A stretch of 64,000 nt of DNA from assembly GCF_963576545.1 (NCBI RefSeq), contig NC_083637.1, positions 18,563,007 through 18,627,006 of the forward strand. The letters run 5' to 3'. Below the pieces are notes generated by a model that ran no database searches, was not told the DNA's origin, and saw only the letters and a list, made by a program, of their open reading frames with translations. Made by a program: the position numbers and the translations under genes. Below are positions 26,071-39,500 of this stretch, piece after piece (position 1 is the first letter of the stretch; each line of letters begins with the position of its first letter). This stretch comes from Limanda limanda (taxonomy: Eukaryota > Chordata > Actinopteri > Pleuronectiformes > Pleuronectidae).

Positions 26071-27439
26071 GTTGGGATGGACTGAAGAATGGATTTATAT
26101 TACATATTATATAATAAGAGCCAGTTCCTGGTTTGACACTTATAGGGTTGAATGAATTCTCGAGAAGACAGACAATTACATTTGCAAAAAAATGACAAAA
26201 TTGCCCACAGAAAACTACCAATGATGGACTCAGCCGATTGCAGAAAGACAAAATATTCGTCCATTCGCCCGACAAGAACATGCAGCGAGTGGATGCAATG
26301 CAGATGGAGATGATTTGTAGAGAAGAGGTCAGAGGAAGACGAGCAGGAGCTATAGTAACTCAGATAACCACTTTCTATTACTGTGCTGAGTTGAAAAGTA
26401 TCTCAGAATAAGCCAAACATGAAATCCTGAGGCGAATATCCTCCACTGCTGTCGGCCGACAACAGAAAAGCAAGGCTGACACACAGTCAAGCCTCCTGAA
26501 TCTGAATTCTGCTGTGGCTGCAGATGGTGCAGTCAGAGTTTGGTGTCAGTAGCAGGAATCCTTGGACCCTATCCACCTTGTGTCAATCATCCAGGCTGCT
26601 GGAGGATTAGTGTGTGGGGAAGATTTTCTTGGCAAACTTTTGGTCCCTCAACATCAGTGAATCATTGTTTGAAAGCCAGAGTGTCTCTAAGAATTGTTGT
26701 TGGCCACGTTCATCCTTCTCTGGCCAAAGATGAGTTGTCTTCTAATGGCTACTTCCAGCAGGATAATGCATCATGTCACAAAAACAGACGTTTCATAAAC
26801 TGGTACATGGACTCCTTTTTATGGTTGTACTTCAGGGGAGATGCACGTGACATTTCATTAAAGTTTTGGTATTTTAGCTTCTCTTTTATTGTGGTTTTAA
26901 GTTTACTCGTTAGTTGAGTTATACGATCATATGCCAACCTACTTCTGAATTTGTGTAGGGGCTCCGTATATGTAAAGAATTGTATGGAGGATTTGTGTTT
27001 CACTTGGTTTGTCAGGTATATTGTATGTGCTCTAATATCATTCCCTTTTTATTTTTTTAATCCATGGGAGAGGGGGTCCACGTTTATAAAATTTGTGGAG
27101 CTCGCAGACATCGTAAGACTCCACAGCTTCATGAATATACAGCTGATAAATCTGCAGGAGTGATGTGATGTTCTCAAGTCCACATGTTCCAAACAACTGG
27201 TAGAATCCATACCACGAAAAGTAGAGGGTGTTTAAAAGACAACTGAGTGGTTTGAGTGAGCTGAGAGTCTGAACAGTCATTAGGATCATTTCCAGCAACT
27301 CTCCCCCAGTAATCACTGAAATTTATTCATGCTATGTTTCTGATGAGACACGGATGACTAAACTCCATCTAGGCTATGTCCTAAGTGGCAGCGGGCCTCC
27401 ACGTCTGTTTGTGAGAGAGAGAGAGAGAGAGAAAGAGAA

Positions 27440-27534
<95 letters not shown>

Positions 27535-30500
27535 GGTACATGTCAAGAATAAATATCAGCCTTTGCATGTTTGCCCTGAAATAAAGCGATGACAAACATT
27601 CATGAAATTCATTCTTCACACGGTAAATAGACAATTTTTACCAGACGCCACTGATTTGTGGACTTGGTGGAAAAAAATCCCATTGGCTTTTGTGTGCAGC
27701 GTGATACAAGACGACAGAATTGCAATAATGCAAAGAAAACGAAAGCAGTTTGAGCCTGTTTTCATTTCATCCTCCGACACATATCTTAATCACGAAATGA
27801 TTGTCCTATTTAAAGTGAGGGCTAACTGTATTAAATGTATTACACAGTACACTAAGTGTATCGTCCTTTCAGTATTTCAATATGTATTCAGAGAAGATTC
27901 AGCCCGACAGTCACAGTGAGGTGGCACACAGAGTAAGTATTTGTCCATGTGGTTTGTATCTTTAAGATATAAAGCAGATTTCTTTATTCTTCTGTGTTAT
28001 AAAGGAAGACTGAAGATGTGCAGAGAGCCAATGTGGGAGTAGAACATCCTATGACCGTGATGCTGATCCAATATGCCATAGGTTCGTCTTTTTTTAACTC
28101 AAAAAAATGCCAAACACTCACACACAGCTCTTCCTCTCAGTTAAAGTGAAGCTATTATGTTATCTCAATCACGTCCAGTCTTCAGGCGGAATCTGCTATT
28201 AGAGATGTTTTTATTTTAAATTAGGCAGGGTACCCAATTAAATCCAACAAAGGAGATAGTGTGTCACTGATGTTTGATTTAACTAATTTCTATAGTCAGA
28301 AGGTTGATGTTAGTTTTTTGTCATTCCATTCCCAGGAAATACTTCACATATAGACTGTGGAAAGTTCAGTGTTTTGGTTTACAGAACATTGGAACAAGGG
28401 TTGGCCCTTCTTAACAAAAACTGTCAAATCTCATTGTTTTTCCAAGTTCACATCTTTGTCAGTGTCTGGATCATGTATTTTTTTATTAATTTAACACAGA
28501 TTTTTATTCTTCGTGTTCTTGCGTCTGTCACCCTCGCCCACTTGCTGTAAACTACTGTATCTGGACATTTTCCTGCTGTATTCTCACATGGGCTCACACG
28601 TACATTTTATTATGTGGGCTGGCAGGAAAAGTTCAGAAAGATATAAGATACTGTACTCTAACTTACATGCTATACTGTACAGTGTGCGTTTTATCTGAAG
28701 AGATCTTCACTCACACACTGCTGAATAAAGTGACGAGTACGACGGACCTGAAGTAATCGTCAGCGGGTCGTCCTGACGTCTTCCCTCACAGCTGAGATCT
28801 TTTTATTGAACACAGCAACATTCAATGAGAGATATGCATGAAGTGATGAGCTCTGGTTGTGTGAGCTGATTCAGTCACTGGCTCCCTGCGGCGAAGTGGC
28901 TTCTTATTACAACAAACTCCCTCTCCACTGACTCACTGCACTCACCTATTGATGCTTTTTATTGTCCATATATTCAGTGTGAGATACTGAGTTGTAAACA
29001 GTCACCAAGGCTCTGAATATGAATCACATCCATCAGGAGTGAATAACCAATCCATCTGGTCTGTTGTTCCTGGCACTCACAGTTTTACAAGTCACGAGTG
29101 AAAATGTAATTGCCCTTTTCTCAAATGTTAGGTCTTTTTCCATACCTCATTCAACCCACGGCCTTTGACATTTTTATTTTTGAAGCAATAAAGAGAAGTG
29201 AAATTAATCAGCCAATCAGGCATTTGACAGGAAAAGCTGCAGGAAATTGAAATGCAAATGAGAAAGGCAATAATTCCTTTTAAAGTCTCATCAAAACCAG
29301 TGTTATTTATTTAGTTAGTGAATTTAGCTATTTATCTTTTCAAACCCATTTTCAAAAAGATTTAAAAAAAAACAACTTATTGGTGAATTCAAGTTAGAGT
29401 TGGCAAGTTGTTTCTGAAAAACTCTTCATCGTATTTGTTAGAATCCTCTTCATGTACCCGAAAGCCATATGAAGTCTGTAATAAACACAACCATCATTTC
29501 CTTCAGACCTGCGCTCTCACTGCAGATGACACACACCGCTGAAGCAGAGACGATCTCCCTACAGCTTTTCCAGGCTTTGCAACCCCGGCTTTAATGTATT
29601 AATACATGCCTCCCTTTTTAATTCAAACTATTTATTGATGCAGTAACTCATTTGTAAATTCCTCTTATAATTGCTCTTTTTACTGCAAAGCAATTTTGTT
29701 TTTTTGATCATTTCTATTAATACATATTTGTATTTTCCACTTAGCTATTAATTAAATGATTTGTTTCGAATGCCGCGATTACAATTGCGGTCCTCAGTTT
29801 GCTCTACGTTTATATCTGTATCCAGCCCAGTTATCTTCAATCTGTCTGTTGATTTCAACTAACACTCATTAATCACAGACTAGTTTGGAATGAAAAGGGA
29901 ACGTATGTGGCACTCTCCTCATCCACCAGTGACCCTGAATATCCTCCCATCAATAGCAGCCGCATTACTCAGGTTTTGTTGTACAAATACTGAGAGATTC
30001 TACAACTAAATGAAACTAGGATTCTTGCATCGCATCACTTACATCTTTAGAAAGGAGCTGAATAAACTCTGTTTCACTTCGGAGTGGTCCAAATTCCCAG
30101 TCCCTTGAAAGACCAACCTTGTGCTGTGTAAACTCATGTGTAAAATGAAGCTGTGCACTGCACTTCACAGGTGCCTGAACAACACAGGCCGACAGACACT
30201 TTACTCAGCCTCTCTCTTGAGGACCTTTTCAACTGAGTCATTCTGCAGCTCTGCAGAGACGTCTGAGTAAAGTCCCTCACACTCAGAACAGGCTGAGAGA
30301 AGTACGACTACAAGGTGAAAAGTTTGTCGGGATAAAGTTTTGGTCTCACCGATGCTGCACTGTGTGAAATGGTAATGAGTGTGCATGTTTGAGCGGGGGT
30401 GCCTCACAGCCAGGAGGTTTGTTTGCAGGTTGGGGTCTTTCTGTGTGCAGTTTCTCGAGACATGCAGATTAGGATCAGCTGAGGACTACAATTTTTAATA

Positions 30501-33500
30501 ATGCGATTTAAAATATTATTATTATAAACTGACTGTAGGTGTGAATGCTTGTCTTTAATGTCAGAACTGGGATCCAGCCCCCCCTCCACCTGCAACACTC
30601 TAAGGGACAAGGGGGGTAGATATTGGGTGTAAGGATGTCAGTCAGTTCCAGTACATTAATCACCTCTGCCCACTTCTACAGAAAGTTAATGCCTGTGTAA
30701 ACAGTATGTCATCTCAGGGTTTGGCTGTAGATGAGCTTGATGCTCAGTCAATTCCCCAGAATAAACAATGGTATAATTAAAAATGAATGTAACACAAATG
30801 AACTGTGTGAAGCTTTGACATGAACATCTTCACCTGCAGCCACCTAACGGTTATACACAAAGACACACACAGCAACAGCAGTCTGAACTCAAATTCTTCT
30901 CAAAATGTGGTGGATTACCCATAATTAACTAAATTCAGCTAAATTACACCTTTATTGTGATAAAATTACGATTTTATGGTCCCTTTAAGGAAGCTTAATA
31001 TTCCATCCATGTGCGACTCAAGTGACATCACTTAAAATAACTTTATCAGACTTCATGCAGCCTCCTCCGGAGCCGATAAACTTAATTAAACTATTCATAT
31101 ATGCAAATGGTGCTTCTTTATACAAGCCACTGTGCATTCATTAACGTTTGGATAAAAAATACTCTAAGATACAAAGATGTTGAGACTAGAGACTTACTTA
31201 GGTTTACTTGGCAGTCGTGCTGCCTTCAGTCTTACCTGCTCTTCCTTGGTGTACAGCTGGATGCACTCGTCTAAGGTACAGCTGTGCTGCTGCAGGTGTT
31301 GCTGCTGCTGGTTCCTCACACTCTCTGCATCCTTCACCACCTCCTCCTGGATGGTGCCAAACAGACTGGAGCACGCACACGCACACACACACACACAGGT
31401 TTACAGTGGTTCATCAGTATGTACTCAGTTCCAGAGGATGACACCCATGGACGGTGTGTGCATGGAACCGACAGGGAGGCTTGAGGTGTGAACAGGTATG
31501 TGCATGATTCTTACCATTCTTTAGTCTTGTGCTCCCACTCTATGACGAGCTTCACGTGAGGAGGCCCCCCGGTGCCACACATCTTCAGCACTCTATAATC
31601 CAGCAGGAGAAGAGAGTGGGATTACATTCCAAATCTACATTCACATCTCCTGACCTTTTGTTCTTCAGTGATAATGAAAAGTATTATCTCCATAAACATG
31701 AACCCGCAAACAAGGGAGGTTGAAATCTGCGCTGCTGCTGAGCAACATATAAAAAACTTTCAATACATATTTTTATTTCATCTTGTTTCACAGATACTAG
31801 CAACAGCAGGATCTACATGATAACCAGGCTGAAGTGAGACCTGGGTTCACATCATGAACTAACAAATGGCTGATATTGGGTCTTTATATTGCAGAGCTTC
31901 TCCATCTGGGGTCTGAGTCGACATCAACAAGAAAGGATCAAATCATGTGATGTGACAAATATGTTGATTCTATGGTACATGGCTGTAATGCACCTTGACT
32001 TTGTTGCCACCCACCAATAGACCGAGCAAAAAAAAAGAAAGAAGAAAAATACATTACATCATTTAAAAAAGAAACAGCAAAGGAGAAAAGTTTAAACAAA
32101 TATAATAGAAATTTATTTTTGAGAGATGACAGTCTGAGTTACTCAGGTTAAAGTCCAATAGTGTTGGGGGCCTCACAGAAGAGTAGTATTATCATGATGA
32201 TGAAGAGTACGTCCATCCTGTCTTCAGAAGCAAACCTTATGTCGTCTTTGTTCTCTGTGCACTCTACTGTTTGATGTAGGAATATGTATGTGCATCAGAA
32301 ACAACACTAGAGGTCAGACTTACACAACATTTTAACAATTCAGGGACACAAACAAACAAACAAATTAATTGTTATTAAATTATTCTGTTAATTATAACTA
32401 TTTTCAATCCAAAACCGATTCGGAAAAGAAGCGGAAAGTCACTTGTGTGATCATTGACTGAATTCTCTGCCTCCTGACTGCTCACCAGTCTCTCTTCTTT
32501 CCCTCTCCACTTGTTAATGTGCTTGAGTATTACACAAGTGCTGCAGTAATTATTTACTCAGGGTGAAGAGAAACTTTGGTCACACTGATATCTTTCACCC
32601 ACTGCCGGTGGTGTTTCAGGAGACATTTGGGGTTCAGTATCTTGCTCAAGGACTCGAACACGCATTACTCTGTTTAGTGAACAACCCGCTCAATCTCCAG
32701 AGCCACAGCTGCCAACCAAACATCTTTAGTTTTTTTATGAATTATTTTTGTCTTCTTCTATGAAATCCAAATCACAGAGAAACTGGAGGAGCTTTTATTT
32801 GTCCGACTCATGCCAACAGACGGCCAATTAAACTCTTTAGAATTCTTGAAGCGGCATAAACACCGTTACCACACCCACACAAGGAGTTATTACGTTGCAA
32901 CGAAATGAATGTACAGTTAAGCACAGTAGTAAAGTACAAAGTCATTATTCTCTCCTAATAAAACTGTGCGTGCTTTTCTAAACGATATTTGAAAGGAAAG
33001 AGAATAAATCATAAATCTAAAGATATGTGAGTAGAGGGTGGTTCATGGTGGAGGAGAAGTCAGAACTTCAGTGGACTAACAATCCAGTTTCTAGATCTTT
33101 AGTCACAGATCTTCGGCCTTGTGTCAGAGATGGGTGGGTTTCCTTTATTTATTCCTTCTTGTGATAATCGTTCTTAATGAGAGAACGTTTTGGGGACCCC
33201 TCCTTATAAGGGTGCCTCTCCTACCTCACCGCTCCCCTTCATATCGTTGGACTCCTCTGGAGACGTACGTGACATTTTGGTCATTCAAGTCTTTTCTATC
33301 GTAGCTTCTCTGTTATTGTGTGTTTCCTCATTAGTAGAAAGTAATAATATATGATAATCTCCTCTGTGATGTTTATTGTGTGTAGAGGCTCCACATATGG
33401 AAAAAAAATTGACCAGAAGATTTGTTTAATAAATGAACAAAATGTACTGAAAACATTCACATGCACACTGGTATATTCTTATTTGTCTAATACATATTTA

Positions 33501-36500
33501 TGTCGATCTCCCTGTGGGTATTGTGTGCTAGCAAAATCACATTTACATGTTTTTTTTAAGCGCTCAATATCGCGCTCTTTCTCACTCACACGCACACAGA
33601 CACACACGACATTCAATCTCATTTCCTTGCTCCTGTGTGATCCTGCCTGGAGTCTGACCTTTGCTGAAGCTCAGCAGAACAGCAGCAGAGATTTATACTA
33701 AGCTCCTCAGCTGTACATAGAGACACCTGGATGCTCTCTATCACACAGCAAACAAAAGGCCTTATCTCCACGCTGTCAAACTGTGGTCATTATACTCTGT
33801 TGCCTGTAATCCTCTTAGTGTGCAGCGGCGAAAGGGAATTGTAGCTCTTTTTCTGATGCAATAGAAAACCTGTTGTCTACAGTTATGAATATGAAAACAA
33901 GCAATCTTTTCAGTTTTGGCTTCGAGTTGCTTTATTTTGGTGTTTGCTGAAACTGCAACAGATGTCCATGCTCCATCAATCTTCAAGCTTTAGCACCCCG
34001 TGCAGGATCAATACTATTATTAAAACACTCAAACTCCCTTATTAACATCTGGCAGCTGCTTGTGTCACCTCCACACATGAACAGAGAAACTACAGTTAGA
34101 GATGGATAACAACTCAGCTGGTAAGATAAGAGGGCTGAGGGATTACAGAGCAGAACCCAGTTATTAATGCATGTGCTCATTCTTAGGATGTACTGTATAT
34201 ATATATATATATACACAGTTTTTCAGTATGTATATGTGTCTCATCCATCCTGACAGATCTGATCAAAAGTGGACAGCATTAAGTTCTTCTGTCACTCAGC
34301 ATGATGCTCTCTGTTTTTAACCAGTCGGAATTACAGATGAATCTTATGACAATGTGTGTGTGTGTAAGTGTGTTTGTGTTTAAGTGTGTGTGTGTGTGAG
34401 TATGTGTCAATGTGAGTGAGAGGGAGAGATAAAAAAGGCTAAATAAGAGAAGGACTGAATGAATGAAGTTTGCAGTTATGAGGAAAGATTTTTGAAAAGT
34501 ATCATTCATGTGGTGATCAGAGCTTATATTGAGACGGTGGATACAAACAGATTGACATAAACACACTGAGAGGCATCAAAATATGTTTAAACCCTGAACT
34601 GGGTCCGGTAACGGAGTAGATCACATTTGCCTTCAAACTGCAAAAAGAGTGGGACCACATGCGACCACATCCAAATATGGTCGAAGCGATGGAATCGAGG
34701 ATTGATGTTAACGCCAGGTCTGAACAGCGTCTAATGCATGCACAGCTCCCTTCACATATAACTTCCAGATAATAACCAGCCAACCCTGTGCAGACACTGT
34801 TTAAAGTTGGAATCACACAACAGGAGATTGTCTCTGCATTGACACATACTGGATATATTCTCTGTGGTTGAGGCAGGACCGGGGTGGTGCCTGGATAGAG
34901 CCAGCAGGAGGCAGTATAGGACTTAGACTGTCTCTTTTTACACAAGGTTAAAGTACATGTGTGAAACATGAAGGGCACTAGATTAGTATCTTGGTAGTTG
35001 TGTAGTGCAGCATAGTGTACTGTAGATCCTCTTTGTGTGATTGAATGTGTGTCCTACCTGTCAACAGCAGGGTTGTAGAGTGGCCGGCTATCCTGTGGAG
35101 ACAGGTAGCTGCAGGATGTCAATCCTCCCGCCACTCGGATCTTGAACAGCACCCCAACCTTCTGCAGAGAGACACATGCACAGTGTTACAGCTGTGTCTT
35201 TTAAGAGCTGCGATATTCCGTATTAAACAAGAGCATCAGTTTAACTCGCATGATCTGACAAGAGTTGAAGAATTCTAAGCACTTCCTTGAAGTTTGGACC
35301 ATTGATTTTTCAAAGCAGCATATTCTACTGTAGCTGGAAGTCACTGAGCAGTCGGTAGCAAAGCACACTGACACCTTTATATACATAGTTTATGTTGCTT
35401 ACTTTGCAGGAACAATCATCAGTTTCTCCAAGGACACAATAAAGAGAAAAGTATAAATATCACCTATTTTATGAACCTTGGCCCTGGTGTTAACGTCTTA
35501 ACAAGTTTTTCAGTTCACTACAGATGTTCTCCAGTGACAACCAGAGGATGTTTCTTTTATCCAAATGATGTTATTATTATTACTATTATTGTTTTTTCCA
35601 GCAAAATTCACATCCCAAATTAGAGGAATATCACAACCAGATCATGCCCAAGGAAACAAAAGAACGCAGAAACAAATATGGTGTTTTCATATTACACTGT
35701 GCTTCAGTGAGTAAACAAAAGTCTGATTCTGGAAATATGCATAGAAAATGTCACTAATCAAGTCCATATATTTCTTCACTGGTGAACATCAGAGTGATTC
35801 AGGATTAAACTTTAACCTCCTCCACGAAGCTGCGTCTAGATTTGACAACAACTCCTCTGCTGCTTCGGCAGCAAGGACAAGAGCGCCGAGTGATTACAGA
35901 GCAGGAAGCAGAATCAGGATGTTAATGTGTTCATTCTGAGCCGGCTGCCGCCAAGAGAATAGAAACTGTAGCCAGGCAAAAAGAGAAATAAATGAGTTGC
36001 TTAATAGGAGCCTAAAGCAGCAAATTAAAAAGGCACAATCCCTCTTTTTGGTTTTAAGGGCTTGAGCGAGCGTCTTATCTCTCAATGGGACTTAATGGAA
36101 GAGGAGCTGACAAGACGCATTGGGCTAATGAGTAATCACACAAGAGTTTGCTACAAATCATGAATTAACTTCAGGAGATACGCATCCAAAGCCTTCTTCA
36201 GGATGATCGGTCTATAAGAAAAGACGGAGACACTGTTGATGACGCTGGGTATTGACAAACGGCCCAAAGTGCTGGGTAGATGTAAATAGATCAGAATACA
36301 TGACACTACGAAGAACCATCTTGATTAAATAAATAGAATGAAAAAAAAAATGAAATAAAATATAAAAAGTAATTGACGACACAGTGAATCTGTGAATGAT
36401 GTGGGTAAATATAAAGTTGGATCTCAGGGTCTTGAAGTGAAGACCTGAATCTGCAAAACATTTATATTTATCCAAAATTAACTGAAATTTTCATTTTATT

Positions 36501-39500
36501 TAACAAATTTTTTACCCTACAAGTCAAGTTGAATATGGGAAAGGCCATTAACTTAAAGGGGTCATCATGACTGAAGCAATGGACAGAATCACCTGTTATT
36601 AAATAAATTGGTAAAATTATGAGGTCAAATCATCATTACCAGTCATAAATAAAATAGGTTTTCATCAACAGAGAAGAAAACTTATTTTAAAACACATCAA
36701 ACTAATAACTATTAATTAACTATTTTGACCTCCCACAATTTGTGGATAAAATTTTAAAAAAAGATGGCCAGAGAAAGTTGTGTCATATTGAAAGAAAAAC
36801 ACAGAGGAAAAAGCCAATATTGATGTTTTACTTTTAAATAGTAATAATAAATAAAATAATAATAATAAAAAGGTGATTCACAAGAGGAAAAACTACAATA
36901 AAACAAAAAATATTTAATTTAATTACATTTAAAAAAGATTATTAATCCTGTGTACTATATAACCTGATAAATTTGGTTCCTTTTTTATTTGAAAAGGACA
37001 TCTTCAGTTACAACTCAGGTTATGTTAATACCCGAATGTGTATTTTGCCAAACAAACCTCTGGGTGTCAGCAAAACATTTTATATTTAAGGCAAGGTGAA
37101 GCGAAGACCAAATGAATAGAACTCACACAAATCAAAACAGAATATAAACAGCTCTGAAATACATAATAACTATTATGTGAACTCACAAATACCGTCTGAC
37201 TTCAAAAGAAAAATTAAACTCTTATTTCCTTAATATTCAGAGTGACAGTAGTGTTTTGCATCAGTGGGATATGGGTGAACTTATCAGCTTAAATTATCTG
37301 TACAATCTATGACCTGGAGAACCTGATGATTGTTTACCTTAAGACAAAGAGAAGGAGGGGGGCGAGCAAAGGCTCAGTGACTTTGTCTTTGTCCAGACAG
37401 GCTTTGAGGCCGTAACTAAGGAACTGAGATAGTGATCAGTAAATAAATCAGATATTTCTCCTTCTTCTCCTCTTAAGTTCTTTGTTATAAAGAGAAGCGC
37501 TGGTGTCTCTGGATAAGGACACCTCAAATATTGCCGGCCACCAAGGAGTTGCCCATGGCAACTCGTTGACTGGCAGGGGGGACAGTGTGTGTGTGTGTGT
37601 GCTCGTGAGGCTTTCTATATGTTTGTGTACAGATCACTTAAACTAGGATCTAAGGCAGATATGTTCCGATACCATATTTCCCTTCTCAATTCCGACACCT
37701 GGGCTTTGCAGATTGGCTGATACCGATTTCTGATCCAAAACCAGTGCATTAAAAAAACAAAAATACTTGTAGAAGGATTTTTTAACAGCTGTATGCTACT
37801 AACCCTGTAGGGAAGTGATGATTGCTAACACTGTGGTATGGCCTGGCTCAGGTTAAAAACAAATACAAACTCAAAAACAAATAAATACATCTAGGAATAC
37901 ACAACAGTTACCTCCTTTAAATAGCTTGATACTTAAGTGTTGTATACGTTTTACTTATCAGACTTTCCAACTTTGAGATATTGCCTAATTGCTGACATTG
38001 TAGCTGATGCTCCACTACCAGAAATAACTTCTTCTTCACTTCCCTAAAGACAGTTCTCAACAGTGGCATCGTAGCGATGCTGCCGTTTTGGAGCAGCAAA
38101 AAGGGATTTCCCAGGAAAAGAAAATTGCTATTTTATCTTTGTGAAATAAATAAATTTAAACGGCGTGGTTTTGGAACATCTCCGATCAGAGCCGAACATG
38201 CAGAGAGGAAGAGGAGGTAGAGGTGGACTTCAAACAATGCAGAATCACAAAAAGAATTGTGTAAAATATAAAATATAATATAAAAATAATTTAGAAATGC
38301 AATTATTCATTTTTTTAATAATATTTCAAACCAGCTTCTTAATTTAACTCGGTATTCTTAGAGAGATTGGTGCTAGTGAGGTTTGAGGGGGCGGTGATAT
38401 AATTGAATTTATGCACAGCCCATAAAACCATCATTACTCTCCCATAAAAGGTTTGTACTGTCTCTGTGTGAGTGCGCTGTCCTCGGTTGTACTCTGCCAC
38501 TCTACCGTATGGTTCGTCCTAATTAATTTTTGTGATTAAACTTTAAACACTCCTCTGAATGAATAAAGGTCAGGGAAAACCCTAAAGATAACAGACAAAG
38601 GGAAGTATGGGACATAGAATTTGTAAAATGTTGCAACTATTATGCTGGTTTTTCTAACAAGGTGCATGGTTCAGGACTGCAGCGGCAAATCTGACTAAAC
38701 ATGGATATTTAATTATCAGGAGCCAAAAGACACTATGTCCCACTCTCTATATACAATTAAGTGTCACCAGAGGTGGGAATTGACAAAATAAAAATAATTA
38801 GCTACTGTACAGTACTTGAGTATTTGTTTTTTCTGGCAACCTTTTACATTTAGTCCCTCCTTTCTAAAACAAATATCTGTTCTTTTGACTCTTTTTCAAA
38901 CACAGGCTGGTTACTCTTGTTTAAATATTTTATTATTGAGAGCTGCCTTTCCAACATCAAGACAGATATCAACCGAGACAAAACCGACAAGAGAAGTAGA
39001 CTCAAATGCTCTCTATATGTGTGATTTAATTTAAATAGTCTGCAAACTATATTAATCTGACACAAGTTACAGATACGGTCGGTAGACATGACATTCATTG
39101 GGTAACTTTTTACCCTTGTACCCTACTTTTCTTCTTCGACTTGAGTAAAGCGGTTGAACCGGTACTTACACCTTTACTTGAATCGTTTTTTAACTCAAAT
39201 ATCTGTACTTCTACCTGAGTAAAGATTGTGTATACTTTTGCCCCCTCTGAGTGTCTCCTACTCAAACCTCCACAACCATCACTCAGCATCCTAAATCTTT
39301 TTCATAGTGTCAGAGGTGCAATGAGCTCCGTTTAAAAATTCATCGCCAAAAGAATGAAAAAGAAGCATCAAACAGACTGTCTTTTCAAAATCCCATTGAT
39401 ATGTGGTTAAACCTTTGTCTTTCATTTAAAAATAGCTCCCAGTGTGTCTCACACAATTGAAAACAGATAATGACAACTAGCTATTTAAACACAAAACCCA

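Larger units (their letters stand above)
25050..31235 (-). other. usp43: usp43 intron (6.2 kb), repeat-rich
   Basis: Holds an old fish repeat with an internal hairpin (about 25330-25620), two long (GA)n tracts, a Tc1-like transposase relic (26594-26830) and one copy of a two-copy repeat (26835-27010). The stretch from 27600 to 31200 shows nothing I can name. Confidence 0.6.
31593..35057 (-). other. usp43: usp43 intron (3.5 kb)
   Basis: Contains a copy of a dispersed repeat at 31985-32030, a minus-strand tRNA-type SINE at about 32580-32716, the second copy of the two-copy repeat at 33255-33425, a (TA)n run at about 34195-34214, and a (GT)n region at about 34355-34400. A 153-codon minus-strand open frame at 34517-34978 is not recognised. 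Confidence 0.6.

Noticed and set aside
32580..32716. A functional tRNA gene
   Set aside because: A- and B-box-like motifs exist, but the cloverleaf cannot be formed and the downstream body is that of a SINE.
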